From Parvularcula marina (GTDB lineage Bacteria; Pseudomonadota; Alphaproteobacteria; Caulobacterales; Parvularculaceae): 64,000 nt of DNA. The stretch covers positions 124,001 to 188,000 of the forward strand of contig NZ_QUQO01000001.1 in NCBI RefSeq assembly GCF_003399445.1, read 5' to 3'. Both the position numbers and the translations under genes were made by a program. The notes beneath the pieces are model-generated. The model was not told the origin of the DNA and searched no databases. It worked only from the letters and a program-made list of their open reading frames with translations. Below, piece after piece: positions 1-9,128 of the stretch. Position 1 is the stretch's first letter, and each line of letters begins with the position of its first letter.

Positions 1-1176
1 GCTGTCGTGGAACCACCAGGGCGGCCCAAGTTTCAGAGCCGGATAATGCCCGGCAAGCGGTGCCAGCTCCCGCGAATAGACATCTTCATCGAGCGTGAAG
101 AGGATGATGTTGAGATCCGGCTCATTCCCCACCGCTTCGAGTAGCGGCGAGAGCGCCTCGACATATTCCGACGGGGCCGGAATATCTGCGCCCTTGTCCC
201 GTCCGAATGTGTCAAAAAGCGGCAAATTGTGATTGCGGTGCACGCCCGGATGGATCTGCATGACGAGGCCATCTTCAAGGCTCATCCGTGCCATTTCGGT
301 CAGCATCTGCCCCCGGAAGAGGTCAGCGTCATCTGCCTCAAGATCACCTGAGACAACACGTGTGAACAGCGCGCGCTTGTCCGCTTCGGAGAGATTGGCC
401 GTGCGCGCGGTGCGGTGCCCGTGATCGGTCGCAGTCGCGCCGCCCTTTTCCTTGAAATATTCCCGCCGCTGGCGATGGGCATTGAGATACCCCTCCCAGC
501 TCATGACATCCTCGCCGGTCAGCTCGCCAAATGCCGCAAGGCTTTCGGTGAAGGCTTCGTGCTCTGGGTCAATGACCGTATCGGGACGATAGGTCGTGAC
601 GACCCGGCCATCCCAGTCATCCTCCATGATCGTCTGGTGATGGGTGAGGGGATCGAGTGCGCCTTCGGTCGTCGCGATGATCTCGATATTAAACTGCTCG
701 AACAGTGCACGGGGGCGGAACGCATCTGTGGTCAGCTTCTCTGCCATCACATCATAATAGTGATCGGCGGTGTCGACGGTCAGCAGCGCCTCGAACCCGA
801 AGACTTCCGAGAAGACCCAGTCGAGCCACATGCGGGACGGCGTGCCCCGGAAAAGGTGATAATTCTCGGCGAAGAGCCGCCAGATTTTCCGCCCGTCCGT
901 CTCAACGGGGCTGCCATCCACCGTCGGGATGCCGAGTTTCTCCAGCGGCACGCCCTGGCTATACAGCATACGGAAGACATAGTGATCCGGCACAATGAGA
1001 AGCTGCGCCGGGTCGGGAAAGTGCTCATTCAGGGCGAACCATTCGGGGTCCGTATGCCCATGCGGCGAGACAATCGGCAGGTCCTTGACCTGCGCATAAA
1101 GGCGCCGGGCGATGTCGCGCTGGGTTGGATCGGCAGAGAAAAGGCGGTCGGGATGTAGAGAGAGTGGAGTGGTCAT
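1..1176 (-). CDS. uxaC: Uronate isomerase UxaC, 3' end beyond left edge
   Basis: The enzyme isomerises D-glucuronate to D-fructuronate, and galacturonate to tagaturonate, in the cytoplasm as the first step of hexuronate breakdown. The frame is open from an ATG at 1176 to the window edge, giving 392 of the roughly 470 residues usual for the family, so the C-terminal part is missing. The N-terminal metal motif SPHGHTDP (His39, His41) of this amidohydrolase family is present, and the text continues with family-typical blocks such as YHLFRGTPSRMWLDW. A purine-rich AAGGGAC lies just upstream of the ATG. It is divergent from manD, 118 bases away, which encodes the enzyme two steps further on, so a shared uronate-responsive promoter is likely. 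Identification is strong; only the end is unseen. Confidence 0.9.
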   Translation of the reverse strand, partial: MTTPLSLHPDRLFSADPTQRDIARRLYAQVKDLPIVSPHGHTDPEWFALNEHFPDPAQLLIVPDHYVFRMLYSQGVPLEKLGIPTVDGSPVETDGRKIWRLFAENYHLFRGTPSRMWLDWVFSEVFGFEALLTVDTADHYYDVMAEKLTTDAFRPRALFEQFNIEIIATTEGALDPLTHHQTIMEDDWDGRVVTTYRPDTVIDPEHEAFTESLAAFGELTGEDVMSWEGYLNAHRQRREYFKEKGGATATDHGHRTARTANLSEADKRALFTRVVSGDLEADDADLFRGQMLTEMARMSLEDGLVMQIHPGVHRNHNLPLFDTFGRDKGADIPAPSEYVEALSPLLEAVGNEPDLNIILFTLDEDVYSRELAPLAGHYPALKLGPPWWFHDS

Positions 1177-1244
1177 GGTCCGTCCCTTAGCCTGTTGTCG
1201 CGTCAGATGGATCACCTGAAGCAGATTCTTATTGCGGCGATATA

Positions 1245-1260
1245 AGTGAGCGCTAACACT
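1245..1260. promoter_or_regulatory. Possible LacI-type operator between uxaC and manD
   Basis: The sequence AGTGAGCGCTAACACT sits in the divergent uxaC/manD intergenic space. Its centre AGCGCT is a perfect palindrome, and its right half GCTAACA matches the half-site of the common LacI/XylR-type operator TGTTAGCGCTAACA. The left half is degenerate. Sugar-acid genes in alphaproteobacteria are often controlled by such repressors, so the site would fit induction by a uronate. No regulator gene is visible in the window. Confidence 0.4.
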
Positions 1261-1294
1261 GGCTGTCAACCGGCAGCAAGACTGAGGAGATATC

Positions 1295-2551
1295 ATGGCG
1301 GGCGAAACGGCAGGACAGGGCGGCGCGGGATCCGCGAATGACCGGCAGATCACGGGCGCGAAGGTCATTGTCTGCTCGCCAGGACGGAATTTCGTCACGC
1401 TCAAGATCGAGACCAAGAGCGGGGTTACGGGGCTCGGCGATGCGACGCTCAATGGCCGCGAACTCGCTGTCGTTGCCTATCTAGAGGAACATGTGATCCC
1501 GAACCTGATCGGCCGCGATGCGGGCCGGATCGAGGATATCTGGCAGTTCCTCTATCGTGGTGCCTATTGGCGGCGGGGGCCGGTGACGATGTCGGCGATT
1601 GCTGCTGTGGACACGGCTCTGTGGGATATCAAGGCCAAGATGGCTGGGATGCCGCTGGTCGATCTTCTCGGCGGGCGCAGCCGTGAGGGCGTCCTTGTAT
1701 ACGGCCATGCCAATGGCAAGGACATCGAGGGCACGCTTGATGAAGTGCTGCGCTATAAGGAGATGGGCTATCGCGCGATCCGGGCCCAGTCAGGCGTGCC
1801 GGGGCTTGAGAAAGCCTATGGCGTCTCAAAAGACCGGATGTTCTACGAACCCGCCGGCAGTGAACTTCCCGATACGGAAAGCTGGGACACACGGGCCTAC
1901 CTCAATTTCCTGCCAAAGCTGTTTGACCGCCTGCGCGACAAGCTCGGTTTTGAGATTGCGCTCCTCCATGACGGCCACCACCGCATGACCCCGCAGGAAG
2001 CGGCACGTCTCGGCAAATCGCTGGAGCCTTATGATCTCTTCTGGCTGGAGGACGCAACTCCCGCGGAGAACCAGGAAGCCTTCCGCCTTATCCGTCAGCA
2101 TACGACAACACCGCTCGCCGTGGGGGAGGTTTTCAACACCGTTCATGATTGCCGCGAGCTGATCCAGAACCAGTTGATCGACTATATCCGTACGACTGTC
2201 GTTCATGCGGGCGGCATCACCCATCTGCGGCGCATTGCCCATCTGGCGGAACTCTATCAGGTGCGGACGGGCAGCCATGGGGCGACGGACTTGTCGCCGG
2301 TCTGCATGGGCGCGGCCCTTCATTTTGACACATGGGTGCCGAATTTCGGCATTCAGGAATATATGCGGCATACGGATCTGACGGACGAGGTCTTCCCGCA
2401 TGATTACCGTTTTGAGGACGGTTATCTGATTGCCGGTTTAACGCCCGGACATGGCGTCACGATCGATGAGGATTTGGCCGCAAAGCACCCTTACGATCCC
2501 AAACAGCTTCCCGTGGCACGCCTGCGCGACGGCACGCTCTGGAACTGGTAA
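1295..2551 (+). CDS. manD: D-mannonate dehydratase, enolase superfamily
   Basis: This 418-residue protein dehydrates D-mannonate to 2-keto-3-deoxygluconate. It has the enolase-superfamily layout with an N-terminal capping domain and a beta-barrel. All residues known from the Novosphingobium ManD enzyme are present at a constant offset of 16: metal ligands Asp226, Glu252 and Glu278, catalytic Tyr175 and His228, Arg163, His328 and Glu355. The extra 16 N-terminal residues account for the offset. A GAGGAG box stands ten bases before the ATG. Its divergent partner is uronate isomerase, which supports a role in glucuronate catabolism rather than a promiscuous RspA-type function. The fructuronate reductase that should act between the two is not in the window and may lie beyond the left edge. 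Confidence 0.92.
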   Translation: MAGETAGQGGAGSANDRQITGAKVIVCSPGRNFVTLKIETKSGVTGLGDATLNGRELAVVAYLEEHVIPNLIGRDAGRIEDIWQFLYRGAYWRRGPVTMSAIAAVDTALWDIKAKMAGMPLVDLLGGRSREGVLVYGHANGKDIEGTLDEVLRYKEMGYRAIRAQSGVPGLEKAYGVSKDRMFYEPAGSELPDTESWDTRAYLNFLPKLFDRLRDKLGFEIALLHDGHHRMTPQEAARLGKSLEPYDLFWLEDATPAENQEAFRLIRQHTTTPLAVGEVFNTVHDCRELIQNQLIDYIRTTVVHAGGITHLRRIAHLAELYQVRTGSHGATDLSPVCMGAALHFDTWVPNFGIQEYMRHTDLTDEVFPHDYRFEDGYLIAGLTPGHGVTIDEDLAAKHPYDPKQLPVARLRDGTLWNW

Positions 2552-2587
2552 GGGGGAGCCGACTCACGACCTCAGGGAGGAGATGAG

Positions 2588-4243
2588 ATGGCAAGCCCCT
2601 ACCGGCCGCGCACGGACCTTGAAACGCATGAAGTGACGAACCAGCCGCCACCACGGCTGGACAGCAACGCCTTTGCGGACAATGCCGCGCTGCGCGACGC
2701 GCTAAAGGCGGCGGGCGGTGAGGGACATGTGGGCGCGCTGACGGCGTTCGGTGCGAAAACCGATTCGGAAGAGGGGCGGGAGCTGTCCCGTGCGGCGCAG
2801 GAGAACCCGCCGAAACTCAAAAGTTTTGACCGCTACGGCCAGCGCCTCGATGAGGTGGAGTTCCATCCTGCCTATCACGAACTGATGCGGTATGGCCTCG
2901 AAGGCGGCGTTTCGGCAGCGGCGTGGAATGCGGACGAGGCAGGACATGTTCTTCATGCGTCGCTTCTTTATCTCATGAGCGGGTTGGATGCCGGGGTCTG
3001 CTGTCCCATGTCGATGACATATGCTGCGGTGCCGGCCCTGAGGACTGACCCTGATATTGCCGCGCGATGGGAACCGCTCATCCGAGCCGGCAAATATGAT
3101 GGCCGCTTCCTTCCGGCGGAAGAAAAGACCGGTGTCACCATCGGCATGGCGATGACCGAGAAACAGGGCGGCTCGGATGTCCGTGCCAATACAACGAAGG
3201 CGGAGAAAACCGCCGACGGCTATCTGCTCACCGGGCATAAATGGTTCTGCTCCGCGCCGATGAGCGATGCGTTCCTAACGCTTGCCTATGCGCAAGGCGG
3301 GCTCACCTGTTTCCTCGTACCGCGCTGGCGGCCGGATGGCACGCGCAATCCCATCCATATCATGCGCCTGAAAGACAAGCTCGGCGATCGCTCGAATGCC
3401 TCTTCTGAGATCGAATATCATGGGGCGTGGGCGGAGCGCCTGGGCGAAGAGGGGAAGGGCGTGCGCACCATCATCCAGATGGTCCAGCATACGCGGCTCG
3501 ACTGTATCGCAGGATCTGCTGGCGGGATGCGTGCGGCGTTCACCGAAGCGGTATGGCACACCGCCTACCGTAGCGCCTTCCAGAAAAAACTCATCGACCA
3601 GCCCGCCATGCGCTCGGTTCTCACCGACCTTGCGCTCGAAAGTGAAGCGGCAACGGCCCTGATGATCCGTGTGGCGCGGAGTTTCGACCTCGCCGCCAGC
3701 ACGCCTCATGAGGCGGCACTGATGCGGATTGCAACGCCCATTGCGAAATACTGGATATGCAAGCGCCAGCCGGGATTTGTCTATGAGGCGCTCGAATGTT
3801 TCGGTGGCGTCGGCTATGTCGAGGAAGGCCCGATGCCGCGCCTTTTCCGCCAGTCGCCGCTCAATGCGATCTGGGAGGGCTCGGGAAATGTCATCGCGCT
3901 TGATGTCCTGCGCGCTCTGTCCCGCGAGCCCGAGGCGATGGATGCTCTGAGGACGGAGCTTCTGACCGCAAAAGGCGCGCATCCGCTTTATGATGCACAT
4001 CTTGCGCGGCTGGAGGCCTGGGCGAAGCCTGGCGCTCTGACCGAGACCACGGCCCGCGCCTTTGTCGAGGAACAGGCGCTAGGACTTCAGGCGGCGGCGC
4101 TGCATCTTTATGCGACGGAAGAAGTCTTTGCCGGTTTCTGTGCCGCGCGGCTTGATCCCGAAAACCGGCACCTTGCCTATGGCGCGCTGCCGGCAGGCAT
4201 CAATCAGGACAGAATCATCGCCCGGGCGTTGCCGATCAGCTGA
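2588..4243 (+). CDS. AidB-type acyl-CoA dehydrogenase family flavoprotein
   Basis: This 551-residue protein is a member of the AidB branch of FAD-dependent acyl-CoA dehydrogenases and is close in length to E. coli AidB (541). The branch is marked by the long N-terminal domain, the block MTEKQGGSDVRANTT, the block ALECFGGVGYVEEGPMPRL, and IWEGSGNV near the flavin. AidB is induced by alkylating agents, binds DNA and destroys some alkylating compounds, but many homologs are simply uncharacterised dehydrogenases. It starts 36 bases after manD and follows GGGAGG, so it may be co-transcribed with manD. Its stop overlaps the convergent PrnB-like gene by eight bases. A dedicated alkylation-repair operon lies at 14.7-16.7 kb in the same window, which makes the AidB assignment appealing but not proven. 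Confidence 0.8.
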   Translation: MASPYRPRTDLETHEVTNQPPPRLDSNAFADNAALRDALKAAGGEGHVGALTAFGAKTDSEEGRELSRAAQENPPKLKSFDRYGQRLDEVEFHPAYHELMRYGLEGGVSAAAWNADEAGHVLHASLLYLMSGLDAGVCCPMSMTYAAVPALRTDPDIAARWEPLIRAGKYDGRFLPAEEKTGVTIGMAMTEKQGGSDVRANTTKAEKTADGYLLTGHKWFCSAPMSDAFLTLAYAQGGLTCFLVPRWRPDGTRNPIHIMRLKDKLGDRSNASSEIEYHGAWAERLGEEGKGVRTIIQMVQHTRLDCIAGSAGGMRAAFTEAVWHTAYRSAFQKKLIDQPAMRSVLTDLALESEAATALMIRVARSFDLAASTPHEAALMRIATPIAKYWICKRQPGFVYEALECFGGVGYVEEGPMPRLFRQSPLNAIWEGSGNVIALDVLRALSREPEAMDALRTELLTAKGAHPLYDAHLARLEAWAKPGALTETTARAFVEEQALGLQAAALHLYATEEVFAGFCAARLDPENRHLAYGALPAGINQDRIIARALPIS

Positions 4244-5441
4244 CTAGCTCTCGCAGCTTTGCGATATCGTCCGCCCGCGTTTCTATATCGTCACGCTTGG
4301 CGGCGGTGCGGAAATCCCGCAATTTCTCTAGCGCCCGGATCAGGACCGGCAAAGGCGGCCCGCTGGCTGTCACCTGCTGGAGGTGTTGATCGCCGAGGTC
4401 ATCCGATGGGCCTACAATGAATTTCTTAACCAGATTGTCATGGTGCTGACGGGCGGTCTCGGCGAAGAGGTCCGCTACCTTCAGATAGGCGGCGCCTGCG
4501 CGTTTGAACCAGTCCGCCTCCGCATGGCCTGCCAGCCCTAAAAGGCTATCGAGCAGGCTGGGGTAGCGCATCGTGTCTTTCAGCTTCGCCTGATCCCCCG
4601 GCGTCATGAAAAGGAGCTTGTCGACCAGAAGCTGCGCATAATAGGGGTCGGAAGCCCGCGTCAGCCCAAGCAACAGGTCAAGCTGGTTGATCCCGGCAAA
4701 ATCGCCCGCATTTGCGCCACGATAGACTTCACGGCCCACACGGTAGGGTTTGTAATAGGGACGTACACAGTAGAAAAACCGGTCCCGGTCGAGATTGTCA
4801 AACAGGCCCTGATTGATCTTGATTGCCCGCTCCAATGATTTTGCGGCGCTCTCAAACAGATCAAGCGCCACCATATTACTGACCCCCAGCGGCACGATCC
4901 GGGCCAGCGCTTCGGCGGCTTCGGTCAGCGCCAGAATGCCGCGCGTATTCTCATCAATGAACAGGAATTCGTCCTTGAGGGAAGTGTAGCTTTTCCGGAC
5001 GCCATTCACCGCATAATTATGTGTTGCCAGATGTGCGGTCGCAAAACGTGGCGCCATGCCGATGGTTGCCCCGATATGCAGCGCCAGCGAGCTTGCCTCA
5101 GGAAAGGGTGAGCGATCCTCCGTGTCGGGATTGGTCAGCTCATGCCGCCGTAGCGCGCCCATATAGAGCCCGACATTGCCCAGCACGCCGAAGGCTGAGT
5201 CGAACCCGTCATCGGTATTCCCCTCGCGCCACAGGGCGACAATATGCTCATGCCCGCCGCGTCGCAGCGCGTCTTTCAGGTCATCGCCAACGCCCGCGAC
5301 ATTAGCTTTGTCACTTTGCGCAAAATAAAGCTCTTCGAGCTGCGTATTCAGCTCAACAAAATCGGTGCGGATCCAGTGATCGAACCGGGCGGCGCTGGCG
5401 CCATATTTGGCGGTGGGGATTCCGTGGCTGGTATCTGTCAT
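4236..5441 (-). CDS. PrnB-like heme enzyme (DUF1864, IDO/TDO superfamily)
   Basis: The product of 401 residues resembles the DUF1864 family, whose known member PrnB is a heme protein that rearranges chloro-tryptophan in pyrrolnitrin biosynthesis and shares the fold of indoleamine and tryptophan 2,3-dioxygenases. The recognisable blocks are RPYYKPYRVGREVYRGANAG (residues 227-246) followed by DFAGINQLDLLLGL, and MTPGDQ (279-284). His333 or His334 in a C-terminal helix is a candidate proximal heme ligand by analogy with PrnB; this is inference. The frame stays open 170 codons further upstream, but that part lies inside the opposite gene, so the ATG at 5441 is chosen. It is divergent from a kynureninase-like PLP enzyme with only 48 bases between the starts. 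No halogenase or other pyrrolnitrin gene is nearby, so the substrate is unknown. Confidence 0.72.
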   Translation of the reverse strand: MTDTSHGIPTAKYGASAARFDHWIRTDFVELNTQLEELYFAQSDKANVAGVGDDLKDALRRGGHEHIVALWREGNTDDGFDSAFGVLGNVGLYMGALRRHELTNPDTEDRSPFPEASSLALHIGATIGMAPRFATAHLATHNYAVNGVRKSYTSLKDEFLFIDENTRGILALTEAAEALARIVPLGVSNMVALDLFESAAKSLERAIKINQGLFDNLDRDRFFYCVRPYYKPYRVGREVYRGANAGDFAGINQLDLLLGLTRASDPYYAQLLVDKLLFMTPGDQAKLKDTMRYPSLLDSLLGLAGHAEADWFKRAGAAYLKVADLFAETARQHHDNLVKKFIVGPSDDLGDQHLQQVTASGPPLPVLIRALEKLRDFRTAAKRDDIETRADDIAKLRELVS

Positions 5442-5489
5442 GCGGCTATGACTAGAACAGCCCGCGCGACGGCGAAAGGTGATCTGACG

Positions 5490-6614
5490 ATGAGTATTGC
5501 GGCCGATATCAGGGCGAAGTTCGAAATGCCCGAGGGGATCTATCTCCTCAATCATTCGGTCGGCTGCCTGCCGCGTGCCGCCAGGCGTGCGTTGGAAGAT
5601 CAATGGTTCGGCCCTTGGGCGGAAAAGGGTAGTGACGGCTGGGGCGAATGGATCGCGGCGGTCGATCATTTCCGCGAAATGGTGGCCCGGCTGATCGGCG
5701 CGCAGCCTGATGACATCTGCCCGCAGACGAACCTGTCGGGCGGGCTTTCCAAGATCCTCTGCGCCCTGCCGGTGCGCGAGGACCGCCACAAGATTGTCCT
5801 TTGCGAGGAAGATTTTCCGACCGTCGGTTTTGTTGCCGCCGCCGCTGCGCATTTCGGGCTGGAGACGGAGTTCATTCCGCGCGGGGACGCGGCGACCGAC
5901 CCGGATGTCTGGGCGAAGCATCTGGACGGTGCGCATGTCGCCTTCATCACCCATACATTCTCAAACCGCAGCGCCCGCCTGCCGGTCGCCGAGATCACAA
6001 AGCTCGCGCGCGAGCGGGACGTCTACTCGGTCGTCGATGCGGTGCAGGCAAGCGGTGTCATTCCCTATGCGGTCGATGATCTGGGGGCGGACTTCCTGCT
6101 TGGCACGTCGGTGAAGTTTCTCTGCGGCGGCTCTGGCGCCGGGTTCCTCTGGGCGACGAAGGACGCAGCGGAGAAATGCAGCCCCGTCGATACAGGCTGG
6201 TTCTCGCATGAGAACCCGTTCGAATTCGACATCCGTAATTACCGTGTGGCGCCGGGTGCGCGGCGCTTTTGGGGCGGCACGCCCAGTATCGCGCCCTATG
6301 TCGTGGCAGCAACGGGGATCGAAACTCTGCTGCAGTCAGGGGTTGAGGCGATCCACGCGCATAACCAGTCCCTCATCGACCGTCTGCATGAAGGCTTGCC
6401 GGACGGCGCGCTGGCCTCTGAGCGCGACAGGGAGCGTCGCGGTAATGCGGTCCTTATCCACGTGGCGGATGCAGGGGAGGCGCTGGAGAAGATGAAGTCA
6501 CTCTCCATACGAATGGATACAAGGGAAGGGTGCCTTCGGCTCTCGCCGCATCTTTATAACACGATGGAAGAAATGGACCTTGTGCTGGAGGCACTGGGGC
6601 CGTTCCTGAAATAG
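5490..6614 (+). CDS. Class V aminotransferase-fold PLP enzyme, kynureninase-like
   Basis: This 374-residue protein has the fold-type I class V pattern. Asp183 in VVDAVQ should pair with the PLP nitrogen, and Lys209 in GTSVKFLCGG is the probable Schiff-base lysine. The block DTGWFSHENPFEFDI followed by RFWGGTPSI resembles kynureninase more than cysteine desulfurase or serine-glyoxylate aminotransferase. The start at 5490 is preceded by AAAGGTGA; an in-frame ATG at 5448 without such a site is less likely. It is divergent from the PrnB-like heme enzyme, and a TDO/IDO-fold protein next to a kynureninase-like protein suggests cleavage of a tryptophan-like compound. The true reaction (kynureninase, desulfurase, lyase or epimerase) cannot be read from the sequence. 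Confidence 0.75.
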   Translation: MSIAADIRAKFEMPEGIYLLNHSVGCLPRAARRALEDQWFGPWAEKGSDGWGEWIAAVDHFREMVARLIGAQPDDICPQTNLSGGLSKILCALPVREDRHKIVLCEEDFPTVGFVAAAAAHFGLETEFIPRGDAATDPDVWAKHLDGAHVAFITHTFSNRSARLPVAEITKLARERDVYSVVDAVQASGVIPYAVDDLGADFLLGTSVKFLCGGSGAGFLWATKDAAEKCSPVDTGWFSHENPFEFDIRNYRVAPGARRFWGGTPSIAPYVVAATGIETLLQSGVEAIHAHNQSLIDRLHEGLPDGALASERDRERRGNAVLIHVADAGEALEKMKSLSIRMDTREGCLRLSPHLYNTMEEMDLVLEALGPFLK

Positions 6615-9047
6615 CTATTTGCTCAGACGTGCCTTGGTGCGACCCTCATGCGGCTTGGCCGTGGACGGATCATCCGGCCAGTCATGTTTTGGATACCGCC
6701 CGCGCATATCCTTTGCCATGTCACGATAACCCCCGATCCAGAAGCCGGGCAGGTCTTTCGTTACCGCGACCGGCCGTCCGGCCGGCGAGGTGAGGGAGAC
6801 GGTGAGCGACACCTGTCCCCGAGCAATGGAGGGGTGGTTGGTCAGGCCATAAAATTCCTGCACCCGCGCCTCGATTTGCGGTCCGCCCTCGGCAAGATAG
6901 TCAATCGGCAGATCCCGCCCCGCCGGACTGCGAAAACTGAGCGGCGCGAACTGGTCGAGTGCCTGCGACGTCTCCCAGTCGAGAAGTGCTTTGAGCCCAT
7001 GGCGCAGCTCCCCCGGCGAGAAGCCATCGAGCTTTGCCTTGCCGCCCAGCAGCGGGGGCAGGCAGTCTTCGATCCGTTCAAGGAGGGTTACTTCAGAGAG
7101 GGGGCTTTCGCTACCCTGTGCCTGTGCGGCGATGTCGAGCCGCATCAGCGTTTCACGGATCACATCGTATTGCGGCAGGAGAGACAGCCCATGCGCACGC
7201 ACCGCATCCACCATTGCGCGCACAGCCAGCTCACCCTTGGGCGCCGGCAGTGGCGTCCGGTGCAGAATGATCGCGCCGAGGCGTTTCACCCGCTCAGCCT
7301 TGAGCGTGCCGGTGGCTGGATCGAAAGCGGCTTCTTCCAGCGTGACCGGGGAGCCGCAGGCAAAGGCCACTTCCTCCGTCAGCGGAATGGCAGTCAGGAT
7401 CCGTGAGTGGCCCGCCGCCCCGGCGATCTCGGCGACAGCCAGCCAGTCCGCATTCGCCAGCGGGTCATGGGGGTCGAGCCGGGCGGCGCGGCCATTCGCC
7501 ATCAGAAAATCGCCTGGCGTGGCACCGCGCCGTCTGGCAATCCGGCCAGGCAGGGCAAGGGCCAGCACGGATCCAGCCTCACTGAGCGGCGCAGGCGATC
7601 CCGACGCCCATCGTTCGGCCTGTCTCCGCAACGCCATTGCGCGTGGGGAGCGATCCTGCCGAAAACGAGACAAGCGCTCGCGCAGGTCCGAGGATCGCCC
7701 GCCCAGTCCCTGTTCGCTGAGGAGGGCGGCCATTTCTGCGGCCAATGCCCGGTGCTCATCCGTCTCCTGAGCATCGATCAGGGCGGAGAGCGCCGGAGCT
7801 AGAGGTCGGGCTGCCATCCGGCGGCCTCTTGATGTCAGGCGGCCTTCGTCATCAATAGCGCCAAGTGCGGAAAGCTCATCTTTCGCGGCCTTCACGCGGC
7901 CTTCAGGGGGCGCATCTATCCAGCTCAGACTTTTCGGATCCGCGACGCCCCATTCGGCAAGCGACAGGACAAGACCCGCAAGATCGCTCACGAGGATTTC
8001 CGGTGTCGGTGAGGGCGGCAGGCCCCGATTGGCAGGTTCTTCCCATAGCCGGTAGCAGACGCCCGGCGCGGTTCGTCCAGCCCGGCCACGCCGCTGGTCA
8101 ACATTGGCGAGCGATGCTCGGCGCGTAACCAGCGTCTGGCTCGAGGAGGCGGGATCAAACTCCGGCACCCGCGCGAGCCCCGCATCGATCACCACCGTCA
8201 CGCCCTCAATCGTCAGCGAGCTTTCGGCAATATCCGTAGAGAGAACGATTTTGCGCGCGCCCTTGGGGGCGGGCGAGACGGCAAGGTCCTGCTCCTTCGG
8301 TGACAGCGCCCCATAGAGCGGCGCGACGATGATATCGGGCCCCACATCACCAAGCCGTTCGGCGACGCGGCGGATCTCTCCCTGTCCGGGGAGAAAGCAG
8401 AGCAGGCTGCCTGATTGCTCACGCAAAGCCCGGCGAATGGCGCGTTCCATCTGCGGGGCGATATCGCCCTGTTCACGGCCTAGATAGATCGTCTCGACAG
8501 GGAACATCTTGCCCTGGCTTTCAATGATCGGCGCATCAAGCGCGCCTGCAGTCCGCGCCGTATCGAGCGTCGCCGACATGACAATGAGCCGCAGATCCTC
8601 GCGCAGTCCCTCCTGCACCTCGCGGCCAAGGGCGAGCCCGAGATCAAGATTGAGCCCCCGCTCATGGAATTCATCGAAGAGGACCGCGCTGACCACGGAA
8701 AGCTCCGGATCATTGAGCAGGCGGCGGGTGAAGAGCCCGTCCGTGATGACTTCGATCCTTGTACGGTCAGAGACCCGCCGGTCGATCCGGGTCGAAAGCC
8801 CGATCGCCTCGCCAACCTTTTCGCCAAGGCTGGCTGCCATCCGCTCGGCGGCCATGCGCGCCGCGATCCGGCGCGGCTCAAGCAGCAATATGCGCCCTGT
8901 CACCCAGTCCTCATTCAACAGGTGGAGCGGCACGCGGGTCGTCTTGCCGGCCCCCGGCGGGGCGGCGAGAACCAGCCGGTTTCCTGTCCGCAGGACGCGC
9001 GAAATATCGTCCAGCACCTCGTCAATCGGCAGGGGGATTTGCGTCAT
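6615..9047 (-). CDS. hrpB: ATP-dependent helicase HrpB
   Basis: The 810-residue protein is a DEAH-type helicase of the HrpB family, close to the usual length of about 800-820. Motif I is APPGAGKTT near residue 30, motif II reads LFDEFHERG (DEFH), motif III MSATLD, and motif VI QRRGRAGRTAPG. The C-terminal half carries the HA2 and HrpB-specific domains, including DLPGFWIGGYRDMAKDMRGR near the end. HrpB proteins are non-essential RNA helicases, and their cellular substrate is poorly defined. The gene abuts the stop of the PLP enzyme tail to tail with no spacer, and its start lies 81 bases from the divergent nitronate monooxygenase gene. Confidence 0.95.
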   Translation of the reverse strand: MTQIPLPIDEVLDDISRVLRTGNRLVLAAPPGAGKTTRVPLHLLNEDWVTGRILLLEPRRIAARMAAERMAASLGEKVGEAIGLSTRIDRRVSDRTRIEVITDGLFTRRLLNDPELSVVSAVLFDEFHERGLNLDLGLALGREVQEGLREDLRLIVMSATLDTARTAGALDAPIIESQGKMFPVETIYLGREQGDIAPQMERAIRRALREQSGSLLCFLPGQGEIRRVAERLGDVGPDIIVAPLYGALSPKEQDLAVSPAPKGARKIVLSTDIAESSLTIEGVTVVIDAGLARVPEFDPASSSQTLVTRRASLANVDQRRGRAGRTAPGVCYRLWEEPANRGLPPSPTPEILVSDLAGLVLSLAEWGVADPKSLSWIDAPPEGRVKAAKDELSALGAIDDEGRLTSRGRRMAARPLAPALSALIDAQETDEHRALAAEMAALLSEQGLGGRSSDLRERLSRFRQDRSPRAMALRRQAERWASGSPAPLSEAGSVLALALPGRIARRRGATPGDFLMANGRAARLDPHDPLANADWLAVAEIAGAAGHSRILTAIPLTEEVAFACGSPVTLEEAAFDPATGTLKAERVKRLGAIILHRTPLPAPKGELAVRAMVDAVRAHGLSLLPQYDVIRETLMRLDIAAQAQGSESPLSEVTLLERIEDCLPPLLGGKAKLDGFSPGELRHGLKALLDWETSQALDQFAPLSFRSPAGRDLPIDYLAEGGPQIEARVQEFYGLTNHPSIARGQVSLTVSLTSPAGRPVAVTKDLPGFWIGGYRDMAKDMRGRYPKHDWPDDPSTAKPHEGRTKARLSK

Positions 9048-9128
9048 TGTCGCGCCCCCCGGAATGGGGGTGCAGCGCCGCGCGAAGCGTGCTTATCTCC
9101 GCGCCCGGTCATCTGGAGGGATAGTGTC

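Noticed and set aside
5442-5954. N-terminal extension of the PrnB-like gene
   Set aside because: The frame stays open, but it lies inside the PLP enzyme gene and the conserved protein starts at 5441.
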